Source: Rebecca billardiae RCC1528 (Eukaryota; Haptophyta). From it: a DNA stretch of 64,000 nucleotides. The position numbers and the translations under genes are program-made. Shown here in pieces: positions 43,518 through 51,984 of the stretch. Below the pieces are notes generated by a model. The model saw only the letters and a list, made by a program, of their open reading frames with translations. It ran no database searches and had not been told where the DNA came from. How positions within the stretch are numbered: the first letter of the stretch is position 1; each line of letters begins with the position of its first letter. The stretch covers positions 1 to 64,000 of the forward strand of contig OZ251250.1 of NCBI GenBank assembly GCA_965240325.2, written 5' to 3'.

Positions 43518-44858
43518 ATGGCCAGCACGGCACAGGCGTACGCGCGTCGCCTCGCACTCGACGACGTGCCGCGCGAGGTGCTCGACCGCATACTCGTGTT
43601 CCTTACGCCGCGCGACCTCGCCAGCCTGAACGCCACCGCGCGCCTCTTCCACGCCGCGCCGCCCGGCGGGTGCTCGGCGGTCGAGCGCGCGCTGCGCGAG
43701 CGCGCGTGCGCGCGCGGGCACGAGCGCGCGCTGCCGGCGACGCTGCCCTCGGGCGTGCGCACGTGGACGACGGAACTGCTTGCTCGCGAGCGTGTGCTCG
43801 AGCTCGCATGCTCACACTCGCCTCCGGTGGCGGCCGGCGTTGGCTTCAGCGCGTGTGTGGACGCGGAGGGCGGGCTGCACACGTGCGGCGAGGAGGAGGT
43901 GCCTGATCAGTCGGAGCCGGAGAGCGACGACGAGGACGAGGACGGGGAGCCGACGGGCGCGTATCGAGCGCCCGCGGCAATCAGCCACTCGGGCATGCCG
44001 GCAGTGCTTGTGCCGACGCGCGTCGCCTCCCTCAGCGCCGTGCGCGTGTGCGCTGTGGCCGCTGGCCGGGCCCACCTGCTTGCGCTGAGCGACGCCGGCG
44101 CCGTGTACGGCTGCGGCGACAACGGGTTTGGCCAGCTGGGGCTGGGCCACACGGAGGAGCAACGCGTGTTCGCTCTCGTCGGGCTGCTCACGAGTGAGCC
44201 CGTCGTGTGCATCGCGGCAGGCATCGAGCACAGCCTCGCGCTCACCGCCGCGGGCTGCGCGTACAGCTGGGGCCACAACGGCTTCGGCCAGCTCGGCCAC
44301 GGCGACGGGCAGCATCAGCACACGCCGAGGCGCATCGAGGCGCTCGCGGGCGTGCGCGCCGTGCACGTGAGCGCGGGCGGTGGCCACAGCCTGGTGGTGG
44401 ACAGCGAGGGGACGGTGTACTCGTTTGGGTTTGGTGAGGATGCCGCCCTCGGGCACGGAGACACGCGCGAGCAGCTCACGCCGAGGCGGCTTGACGCCCT
44501 CGCGGGTGTGCGCATCGTGCGCGCGTGTGCTGGTGGCCTCAGCAGCGCGGTGCTGGGCGCGGACGGCAGCGTGCACACGTTTGGGAGCAACGGGTACGGC
44601 CAGCTCGGACTGGGGCACGGAGGCGCGGCCCTCGAGGCTCCCACGCGCGCGGGCGCCCTCGCCCACACGCGCGTGGTGCACTGTGCCATGGGCTACCACC
44701 ACTCGCTGTTTGTGAGTGCGGACGGCAGCGTGTACGCGTGCGGCGAGCGGTCGGCTGCGCTCGGGCTCGGCATGAGCGAGGCCGAGCAAGACGAGCCCAA
44801 CCATCGGGTTGACGCGCCCGTGCTCGTCGAGACGGCGTGGTGTGCCCGTGTCTGCTGA
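43518..44858 (+). CDS. F-box/RCC1-repeat protein, gene 4 of 9 (six-blade form)
   Basis: 446 residues, intronless. It is the close duplicate of gene 1, with the same acidic insert (ESDDEDEDGEP) and the same missing blade (GQLGHGDGQHQ runs straight into HTPRRIEALAG). It differs mainly in blade 2 (GDNGFGQLGLGHTEEQRVFA) and the linker to blade 3, and in GERSAALGLG for GKRSAALGLG. Its ATG lies 95 bp after the right end of the 41-43 kb transposon, so its original promoter region is split. The frame is open upstream into the transposon as far as an ATG at 42885; I keep ATG 43518 because it matches all nine genes. Confidence 0.9.
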   Translation: MASTAQAYARRLALDDVPREVLDRILVFLTPRDLASLNATARLFHAAPPGGCSAVERALRERACARGHERALPATLPSGVRTWTTELLARERVLELACSHSPPVAAGVGFSACVDAEGGLHTCGEEEVPDQSEPESDDEDEDGEPTGAYRAPAAISHSGMPAVLVPTRVASLSAVRVCAVAAGRAHLLALSDAGAVYGCGDNGFGQLGLGHTEEQRVFALVGLLTSEPVVCIAAGIEHSLALTAAGCAYSWGHNGFGQLGHGDGQHQHTPRRIEALAGVRAVHVSAGGGHSLVVDSEGTVYSFGFGEDAALGHGDTREQLTPRRLDALAGVRIVRACAGGLSSAVLGADGSVHTFGSNGYGQLGLGHGGAALEAPTRAGALAHTRVVHCAMGYHHSLFVSADGSVYACGERSAALGLGMSEAEQDEPNHRVDAPVLVETAWCARVC

Positions 44859-45288
44859 TGCGCGCCTCTGCCGACGCTCCGCTGCTCCGTTGCAGTCGTG
44901 GGCGGCGGTGGCAGCGGACGCAGCAGCCGGGCACGGGCCGCCACCGGCCCACGGCGCCGCCGCCCAGGCTGGCTGGCGCCCGGCGGTCGGGCGGCCAGCA
45001 GCGCATCATCGCCTCGAATCTGAGTTGTATTCAAGTGGGACATGCCCGCTCGGCTTAGCAAGAGACAGGCACTGTCAATACTCAATCCGGCGACAGAGTA
45101 GACTGTCTACAGACTCCTCAAGTTCCTGGCCGTGGCGACCCGGACCGCTCTGTGACTGATGACAAATTAGTGATGACCAGTCCGGGCAGCTCAGGCACGC
45201 CGCACGGACACAGTGGGCAGCGCGCGGGACAAGCGCCCCGCCCCGCCGGCGCGGCGGCCGGCGTCGACACTTGCTCGTGGCGGGAGCG
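44859..45288. other. Spacer between F-box genes 4 and 5
   Basis: Standard cluster spacer: the post-stop conserved block, the ATGCCCGCTCGGCTTAGC block at ~45042, then a GC-rich leader with GGCGCGGCGGCCGGCG and ACTTGCTCGTGGCGGGAGCG before the ATG. The last motif is shared with genes 6 and 7. Confidence 0.6.
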
Positions 45289-46758
45289 ATGGCCAGCACG
45301 GCACAGGCGCACGCGCGTCGCCTCGCGCTCGACGACGTGCCGCGCGAGGTGCTCGACCGCATCATCGTGCTCCTACCGCCGCGTGACCTCGCCAGCCTGA
45401 ACGCCACCGCGCGCCTCTTCCACGCCGCGCCGCCCGGCGGGTGCTCGGCGGTCGAGCGCGCGCTGCGCGAGCGCGCGTGCGCGCGCGGGCACGAGCTCGC
45501 GCTGCCGGCGACGCTGCCCGCCGACGTGCGCACTTGGACACAGGAGCTGTTCGTGCGCGAGCGCGTGCTCGAGCTCGCATGCGCACACTCGCCTCCCGTG
45601 GCGGCCGGCGTTGGCTTCAGCGCGTGTGTGGACGCGGAGGGCGGGCTGCACACGTGCGGCGAGGAGGAGGTGGGCGACGAGGACACCTGGCAGCCGACGG
45701 GCGAGTATCGGGCGGATATGGCAATCGGTCATCCGGGCGTGCGGGCAGTGCGCGTGCCGACGCACGTTGCCTCCCTCGGCGCGGTGCGCGTGGTCGCGGT
45801 GGCGGCTGGAGACAACCACCTGCTCGCGCTGAGCGACACCGGCGCCGTGTACGGCTGCGGCTACAACGACTCCGGCCAGCTTGGGCTGGGCGACACGGAG
45901 GAGCAACGCTCATTCACTCTCGTCGGGCTACCCGCGAGTGAGCCCGTCGTGTGCATCGCGGCAGGCACCGACCACAGCCTCGCGCTCACTGCCGCGGGCT
46001 GCGCGTACAGCTGGGGCCACAACTACTGCGGCCAGCTCGGCCACGGCGACAAGAAGCGGCGGTGGGAGCCGACGCGCATCGAGGCGCTGGACGGCGTGCG
46101 CGTGGGTGGGATGGCCGCGTGCGGTGCCCACACGCTGCTTCTCGATGTGTACGGCGCCGTCTACTCGTGCGGCAGTGGCGAGTTTGGCCAGCTCGGCCAC
46201 GGCGACGAGCTGCATCAGCACACGCCGAGGCGCATCGAGGCGCTCGCGGGCGTGCGCGCCGTGCACGTGAGCGCGGGCGATGGCCACAGCCTGGTGGTGG
46301 ACAGCGAGGGGGCGGTGTACTCGTTTGGGTGTGGTGAAGATGGCGCGCTCGGGCACGGAGACACGCGCTCGCAACTCACGCCGAAGCAGCTTGACGCCCT
46401 CGCGGGTGTGCGCATCGTGCGCGCGTGTGCGGGCAGCTGCGGCAGCGCGGTGCTGGGCGCGGACGGCAGCGTGCACACGTTTGGGCACAACGAGGACGGC
46501 CAGCTCGGGCTGGGATCTGGAGAGGTGCGCCACGGCGCCCCGTCGCGCGTGGGTGCCCTCGCCCACGCGCGCGTGGTGCAGTGTGCCATGAGCTACCACC
46601 ACTCGCTGTTTGTGAGTGCGGACGGCAGCGTGTACGCGTGCGGCAAGCGCTCGGCTGCGCTCGGCCTCGGCATGAGCGAGGCCGAGCAAGACGAGCCCAC
46701 CCAGCTGGTGGACACGCCCGCGTGCATCGAGACGGCGTGGTGTGCCCGTGTCTGCTGA
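45289..46758 (+). CDS. F-box/RCC1-repeat protein, gene 5 of 9
   Basis: 489 residues, intronless, with F-box (DDVPREVLDRIIVLLPPRDL) plus seven blades. Blade loops are: 2 GYNDSGQLGLGDTEEQ (as gene 9), 3 GHNYCGQLGHGDKKRRWEP, 4 GSGEFGQLGHGDELHQ, 5 GCGEDGALGHGDTRSQLTPK, 6 GHNEDGQLGLGSGEVRHG (as gene 7), 7 CGKRSAALGLGMSEAE. It ends with the family's constant TAWCARVC. It is a putative SCF substrate receptor; the loops on the propeller face are where family members differ most. Confidence 0.9.
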   Translation: MASTAQAHARRLALDDVPREVLDRIIVLLPPRDLASLNATARLFHAAPPGGCSAVERALRERACARGHELALPATLPADVRTWTQELFVRERVLELACAHSPPVAAGVGFSACVDAEGGLHTCGEEEVGDEDTWQPTGEYRADMAIGHPGVRAVRVPTHVASLGAVRVVAVAAGDNHLLALSDTGAVYGCGYNDSGQLGLGDTEEQRSFTLVGLPASEPVVCIAAGTDHSLALTAAGCAYSWGHNYCGQLGHGDKKRRWEPTRIEALDGVRVGGMAACGAHTLLLDVYGAVYSCGSGEFGQLGHGDELHQHTPRRIEALAGVRAVHVSAGDGHSLVVDSEGAVYSFGCGEDGALGHGDTRSQLTPKQLDALAGVRIVRACAGSCGSAVLGADGSVHTFGHNEDGQLGLGSGEVRHGAPSRVGALAHARVVQCAMSYHHSLFVSADGSVYACGKRSAALGLGMSEAEQDEPTQLVDTPACIETAWCARVC

Positions 46759-47083
46759 TGCGTGCCTCTGCCGACGCTCCGCTGCTCCGTTGCAGTCGTG
46801 GGCGGCGGTGGCAGCGGACGCAGCAGCCGGGCGCGGGCCGCCACCGGCCCACGGCGCCGCCGCCCAGGCTGGCTGGCGCCTGGCGGTCGGACGGCCAGCA
46901 GCGCATCATCGCCTCGAATCTGAGTTGTATTCAAGTGTGACATGCCCGCTCGGCTTAGCAAGAGACAGGCACTGTCAATCCGGCGACAGAGTAGACCGCA
47001 CTGTGACTGATAAAGTGACCAGTCCGGGCAGCTCAGGCACCGAGGCACGCCGCACGGACACTGGACTGAGCAAGCGCGCGGGG
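46759..47083. other. Spacer after F-box gene 5, left of the foldback element
   Basis: Conserved post-stop block, then the spacer block at ~46942, then GGCACGCCGCACGGACACTGGACTG and GCGCGCGGGGACAAG. The matching uninterrupted sequence is upstream of gene 7 at 50041-50060. Confidence 0.6.
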
Positions 47084-47088
47084 ACAAG

Positions 47089-48199
47089 CCAAGGGTAGTA
47101 CAGTAAGGGTGAGCAACTCCGCTGGCGACAGCCGCGAAGGTCGGCAGCCCTCTGTTTGCCGCGAGCGGAGCGGAGCGAGTACTATCAGCGGCGGAGGGCG
47201 CTGAGGCCGCGCACGGCGTGAGGCGCGGCGTCGGCCGAGTCGGTCCGCGGAGGATGCGCGGCGCTCGGCCCGCTGCGCAGCGGCAGTGCGCCTCACTTGT
47301 TCCGTGCGCCGTCCTCCGCGTCGCCTCCTTCCCGCCTTGGAGCAGCACGCATGTGCGCGCCGCCACCTTGAAGGCGGCACAGGGTTGCTCAGACGACCGC
47401 GCGCGCGTGGCGCGCGACTTGGTCGGCTGCGCGCGCGCGCCGCCGCGGTGCAAGGTAGCGCCGCCGCATGCGCGCGCCGTGCCCGCGCGAGCCTTTGCTC
47501 ACGGCCATCTCATGAGCGTAGTGCTCGCTTGTCTGCTTGCTCTCACGAATGATTTGCTGTGCCTCACGCTGGCACTCGTCGGGTCGATCAGCGAGGTGTT
47601 GAGTGACATTGGATACCCAGGACGAAGGCCTAGTCTTGTCTATTCCTTCTCAGCAAGAATGCAAGTGGACGCTAAGGCTCCGCATCGATGGTACCAACAC
47701 TCTCGCCGCTGTCTTTTCCAGCTTCCCGTCAGTCCGCAAGTCGGATGCCAAGCAGCATTCGACATGTGTGTGAGGTCGCACTCAGGTCCGCGCACACGCT
47801 CTCGCGCTGGCACGGCGCGCGCATGCGGCGGCGCTACCTTGCACCGCGGCGGCGCGCGCGCGCAGCCGACCAAGTCGCGCGCCACGCGCGCGCGGTCGTC
47901 TGAGCAGGCCCGTGCCGCCTTCAAGGTGGCGGCGCGCACATGCGTGCTGCTCCAAGGCGGGAAGGAGGCGACGCGGAGGACGGCGCTCGGGGCAAAGTGA
48001 GGCGCACTGCCGCTGCGCAGCGGGCCGAGCGCCGCGCATCCTCCGCGGACCGACTCGGCCGACGCCGCGCCTCACGCCGTGCGCGGCCTCAGCGCCCTCC
48101 GCCGCTGATAGCACTCGCTCCGCTCCGCTCGCGGCAAACAGAGGGCTGCCGACCTTCGCGGCTGTCGCCAGCGGAGTTGCTCACCCTTACTACCCTTGG
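47089..48199. mobile_element. 1.1-kb foldback-type element with about 390-bp inverted arms
   Basis: The left arm (~47089-47482) and right arm (~47809-48199) are near-perfect inverted copies, differing by small indels such as ACAGT near the left tip. The tips read CCAAGGGTAGTA. The flanks carry the direct repeat ACAAG (47084-47088 and 48200-48204); the empty site is seen at 50041-50060 as GGGGACAAGCGCC. A 7-bp reading (GACAAGC with CAAGGG tips) is equally possible. The ~326-bp loop has an open frame (MSVVLACLLALTNDLL...) but no recognised domain, so it is non-autonomous. It could form a long hairpin RNA if transcribed. Confidence 0.88.
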
Positions 48200-48254
48200 A
48201 CAAGCGCCCTGCCGGCGCGGCGGCCGGCGCCGACACTTGCTCGTGGCGGGAGCG

Positions 48255-49733
48255 ATGGCCAGCACGGCACAGGCGCAACACACGCGTCGCCTCGCGCTCG
48301 ACGATCTGCCGCGCGAGGTGCTCGACCGCATCCCCGTATTCCTACCGCCGCGCGACCTCGCCAGCCTGATCGCCACCGCGCGCCTCTTCCACGCCGCGCC
48401 GCCCGGCGGGTGCTCAGCGGTCGAGCGCGCGCTGCGCGAGCGCGCGTGCGCGCGCGGGCACGATCGCGCGCTGCCGACGACGCTGCCCTCCGACGTGCGC
48501 ACGTGGACGGGGGAGCTGCTCGTGCGCGAGCGCGTGCTCGAGCTCGCATGCGCACACTCGCCTCCCGTGGCGGCCGGCGTTGGCTTCAGCGCGTTTGTGG
48601 ACGCAGAGGGCGGGCTGCACACGTGCGGCGAGGAGGAGGTGCGGGACGAGGACACCAGGCAGCGGACGGGCGAGTATCGGGCGGATATGGCAATCGGTCA
48701 ATCGGGCGTGCGGGTAGCGCGCGTGCCAACGCACGTCGCCTCCCTCAGCGCGGTGCGCGTGGTTGCTGTGGCCGCTGGGCAGTACCACCTGCTCGCGCTG
48801 AGCTACGCCGGCGCAGTGTACGGCTGCGGCGACGACAGCGCCGGCCAGCTGGGGCTGGGCGACACGGACAGGGAGGAGGAACGCTCATTCGCTCTCGTCG
48901 GGCTCCCCGCACGTGAGCCCGTCGTCTGCATAGCTGCAGGCAACACGCACAGCCTCGCGCTCACCGCCGCGGGCTGCGTTTACAGCTGGGGCTTCAACAA
49001 CTGCGGCCAGCTCGGCCACGGCGACACGGAGGAGCGGTGGGAGCCGACGCGCATCGAGGCGCTGGACGGCGTGCGCGTGGGTGGCCTCGCCGCGGGCGGT
49101 TCGCACACGCTGCTGCTTTCGAGCGGTGGCGCCGTGTACTCGTGTGGCCGCTGCTACTTCGGCCAGCTCGGCCACGGCGACCAGCAGGCTCAGCACACGC
49201 CAAGGCGCATCGAGGCGCTCGCAGGCGTGCGCGCCGTGCACGTGAGCGCGGGCGAGGAGCACAGCCTGGTGGTGGACAGCGAGGGGGCGGTGTACTCGTC
49301 TGGGTTTGGTGCGAATGACGCGCTCGGGCACGGAGCCACTCGCGATGAGCTCACGCCGAGGCGGCTTGACGCCCTGGCGGGTGTGCGCATCGTGCGTGCG
49401 TGTGCTGGTGGCCTCAGCAGCGCGGTGCTGGGCGCGGACGGCAGCGTGCACACGTTTGGGCACAGCCGCAATGGCCAGCTCGGACTGGGGCACGGAGGCG
49501 CGGCCGCCGAGGCTCCCACGCGCGTGGGTGCTCTCGCACATGTGGGCGTGGTGCACTGTGCCATGGGCTTTTCCCACTCGCTGTTTGTGAGTGCGGACGG
49601 CAGCGTGTACTCGTGCGGCGAGCGGTCGGCTGCGCTCGGCCTCGGCATGAGCGAGGCCGAGCAAGATGAGCCCATCCAGCCGGTGGACGCGCCCGTGCTC
49701 GTCGAGACGGCGTGGTGTGCCCGTGTCTGCTGA
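48255..49733 (+). CDS. F-box/RCC1-repeat protein, gene 6 of 9
   Basis: 492 residues, intronless. N-terminus MASTAQAQHTRR has two extra residues relative to paralogues, and the F-box has changes at usually constant places (RIPVFLPP, LASLIATARL). It has seven blades: blade 2 GDDSAGQLGLGDTDREEERS (two-residue insert), blade 3 GFNNCGQLGHGDTEERWEP, blade 4 GRCYFGQLGHGDQQAQ, blade 5 GFGANDALGHGATRDELTP, blade 6 GHSRNGQLGLGHGGAAAEAP. The start codon is only 55 bp from the end of the foldback element, so its upstream control region is displaced. It is the most divergent member by eye. Confidence 0.9.
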   Translation: MASTAQAQHTRRLALDDLPREVLDRIPVFLPPRDLASLIATARLFHAAPPGGCSAVERALRERACARGHDRALPTTLPSDVRTWTGELLVRERVLELACAHSPPVAAGVGFSAFVDAEGGLHTCGEEEVRDEDTRQRTGEYRADMAIGQSGVRVARVPTHVASLSAVRVVAVAAGQYHLLALSYAGAVYGCGDDSAGQLGLGDTDREEERSFALVGLPAREPVVCIAAGNTHSLALTAAGCVYSWGFNNCGQLGHGDTEERWEPTRIEALDGVRVGGLAAGGSHTLLLSSGGAVYSCGRCYFGQLGHGDQQAQHTPRRIEALAGVRAVHVSAGEEHSLVVDSEGAVYSSGFGANDALGHGATRDELTPRRLDALAGVRIVRACAGGLSSAVLGADGSVHTFGHSRNGQLGLGHGGAAAEAPTRVGALAHVGVVHCAMGFSHSLFVSADGSVYSCGERSAALGLGMSEAEQDEPIQPVDAPVLVETAWCARVC

Positions 49734-50103
49734 TGCGTGCCTCTGCCGACGCTCCGCTGCTCCGTTGCAGCCGTGGGCGGCGGTGGCAGCGGACGCAGCA
49801 GCCGGGCGCGGGCCGCCACCGGCCCACGCCGCCGCCCAGGCTGGCTGGCGCCTGGCGCTCGGACGGCCAGCAGCGCATCGCCTCGAATCTGAGTTACAAG
49901 TATTCAAGTGTGACATGCCCGCTCGGCTTAGCAAGAGACAGGCACTGTCAATCCGGCGACAGAGTAGACCGCTCTGTGACTGACAAAGTGACCCGTCCGG
50001 GACACCCTTGCTCAGGCACGCCGCACGGACACTGGACAGCGCGCGGGGACAAGCGCCCCGCCGGCGCGGCGGCCGGCGCCGACACTTGCTCGTGGCGGGA
50101 GCG
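49734..50103. other. Spacer between F-box genes 6 and 7
   Basis: Uninterrupted standard spacer: the post-stop block, the ATGCCCGCTCGGCTTAGC block at ~49915, GCTCTGTGACTGACAAAGTGACC, then GCGCGGGGACAAGCGCC and the GGCGCGGCGGCCGGCG leader. It serves as the empty-site reference for the foldback insertion before gene 6. Confidence 0.6.
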
Positions 50104-51573
50104 ATGGCCAGCACGGCACAGGCGCACGCGCGTCGCCTCGCGCTCGACGACCTGCCGCGCGAGGTGCTCGACCGCGTCCTCGTGTCCCTGCTGCCGCGCG
50201 ACCTCGCCAGCCTGAACGCCACCGCGCGCCTCTTCCACGCCGCGCCGCCCGGCGGGTGCTCGGCGGTCGAGCGCGCGCTGCGCGAGCGCGCGTGCACGCG
50301 CGGGCACGAGCGCGCGCTACCGACATCGCTGCCCTCGGGCGTGCGCACGTGGACGGCGGAACTGCTCGTGCGCGAGCGGATGCTCGAGCTCGCATGCGCA
50401 CACTCGCTTCCCGTGGCGGCCGGCGACGGCTTCAGCGCGTTTGTGGACGCGGAGGGCGGGCTGCACACATGCGGCGAGCAGGAGGTGCGGGGCGAGGCCA
50501 CCTTGCAGTGGACGGGCGAGTATCGTTCACCTGTGGCAACCGGTCATTCGGGCGTGCCGGAAGTGTGCGTGCCAACGCACGTCGCCTCCCTCAGCGCCGT
50601 GCGCGTGGTCGCTGTGGCCGCTGGCTGGGACCACCTGCTCGTGCTGAGCGAGGCCGGCGCCGTGTACGGCTGCGGCTACAACGGCTCCGGCCAGCTCGGT
50701 CTGGGCCACACGGAGGAGCAACGCGCTTTCGCTCTCGTCGGCCTCTTCGCACCTGAGCCCGTCGTGTGCATCGCGGCAGGCTATGCGCACAGCCTCGCGC
50801 TCACGGCCGCGGGCTGCGCGTACAGCTGGGGCTACAACTACTACGGCCAGCTCGGCCACGGCGACACTCAGCGGCGGCTGCAGCCGACGCGCATCGAGGC
50901 GCTGGACGGCGTGCGCGTGGGCGGGATGGCCGTGGGCGTTGCCCACACGCTGCTTCTCGATGTGTACGGCGCCGTCTACTCGTGCGGCAGTGGCGAGTTT
51001 GGCCGTCTCGGCCACGGCGACCAGCAGCATCAGCACACGCCGAGGCGCATCGAGGCGCTCGCGGGCGTGCGCGCCGCGCACGTGAGCGCGGGCGGTCAGC
51101 ACAGCCTGGTGGTGGACAGCGAGGGGGCGGTGTACTCGTTTGGGTGTGGTGAAGATGGCGCGCTCGGGCACGGAGACACGCGCTCGCAACTCACGCCGAG
51201 GCGGCTTGACGCCCTCGCGGGTGTGCGCATCGTGCGCGCGTGTGCGGGCAGCCACAGCAGCGCGGTGCTGGGCGCGGACGGCAGCGTGCACACGTTTGGG
51301 CACAACGAGGACGGTCAGCTCGGGCTGGGATCTGGAGAGGTGCGCCACGGCGCCCCGTCGCGCGTGGGTGCCCTCGCCCACGCGCGCGTGGTGCACTGTG
51401 CCATGGGCTTCTCCCACTCGCTGTTTGTGAGTGCGGACGGCAGCGTGCACGCGTGCGGCAGGCGCTCAGCCGCGCTCGGCCTCGGCATGAGCGAGGCCGA
51501 GCGAGACGAGCCCACCCAGCGGATTGGCACGCCCGCGTGCATCGGCACGGCGTGGTGTGCCCGTGTCTGCTGA
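50104..51573 (+). CDS. F-box/RCC1-repeat protein, gene 7 of 9
   Basis: 489 residues, intronless, F-box plus seven blades. Distinctive points are F-box RVLVSLLPRDLASLN, the inter-domain segment VRGEATLQWTGEYR, blade 2 GYNGSGQLGLGHTEEQRAFA, blade 3 GYNYYGQLGHGDTQRRLQP (RRLQP shared with gene 8), blade 4 GSGEFGRLGHGDQQHQ (as gene 2), and blade 6 GHNEDGQLGLGSGEVRHG (identical to gene 5). The pattern of shared blades with different partners suggests segmental exchange among paralogues. Confidence 0.9.
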   Translation: MASTAQAHARRLALDDLPREVLDRVLVSLLPRDLASLNATARLFHAAPPGGCSAVERALRERACTRGHERALPTSLPSGVRTWTAELLVRERMLELACAHSLPVAAGDGFSAFVDAEGGLHTCGEQEVRGEATLQWTGEYRSPVATGHSGVPEVCVPTHVASLSAVRVVAVAAGWDHLLVLSEAGAVYGCGYNGSGQLGLGHTEEQRAFALVGLFAPEPVVCIAAGYAHSLALTAAGCAYSWGYNYYGQLGHGDTQRRLQPTRIEALDGVRVGGMAVGVAHTLLLDVYGAVYSCGSGEFGRLGHGDQQHQHTPRRIEALAGVRAAHVSAGGQHSLVVDSEGAVYSFGCGEDGALGHGDTRSQLTPRRLDALAGVRIVRACAGSHSSAVLGADGSVHTFGHNEDGQLGLGSGEVRHGAPSRVGALAHARVVHCAMGFSHSLFVSADGSVHACGRRSAALGLGMSEAERDEPTQRIGTPACIGTAWCARVC

Positions 51574-51984
51574 TGCGCGCCTCTGCCGACGTTCCGCTGC
51601 TCCGTTGCAGTCGTGGGCGGCGGCTTGGCAGCGGACGCAGCAGCCGGGCGCGGGCCGCCACCGGCCCACGGTGCCGCCGCCCAGGCTGGCTGGCGCCTGG
51701 CGGTCGGACGGCCAGCAGCGTGTCGCCACGAATCTGACGAGTTTGAAGTGCGTGCCCACTCGGCTTATCATAGACAGAGTCAGGCACTACGTCCATCCGC
51801 CGGCGACGGACTAGATTCCTCAATCCTGGCCAGGGCGGGTCCGCGTCGGACGCTCTGTGACACCTCACACCAGACACTGACAGTCCGGGCAGCTCAGGCA
51901 ACGGACAGTGGATGCCACAGCGCGCGGCGACAGCGCTTCGCTCAGTGCTCACCGACCGCACCGACTGCGCGGCGCCGGGGAGCG
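51574..51984. other. Spacer between F-box genes 7 and 8
   Basis: Standard spacer, almost the same as 31056-31456: post-stop block, GTGCCCACTCGGCTTATC at ~51752, GACTAGATTCCTCAATCCTGG, GACGCTCTGTGACACC, then the GCGACAGCGCTTCGCTC leader. Confidence 0.6.
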
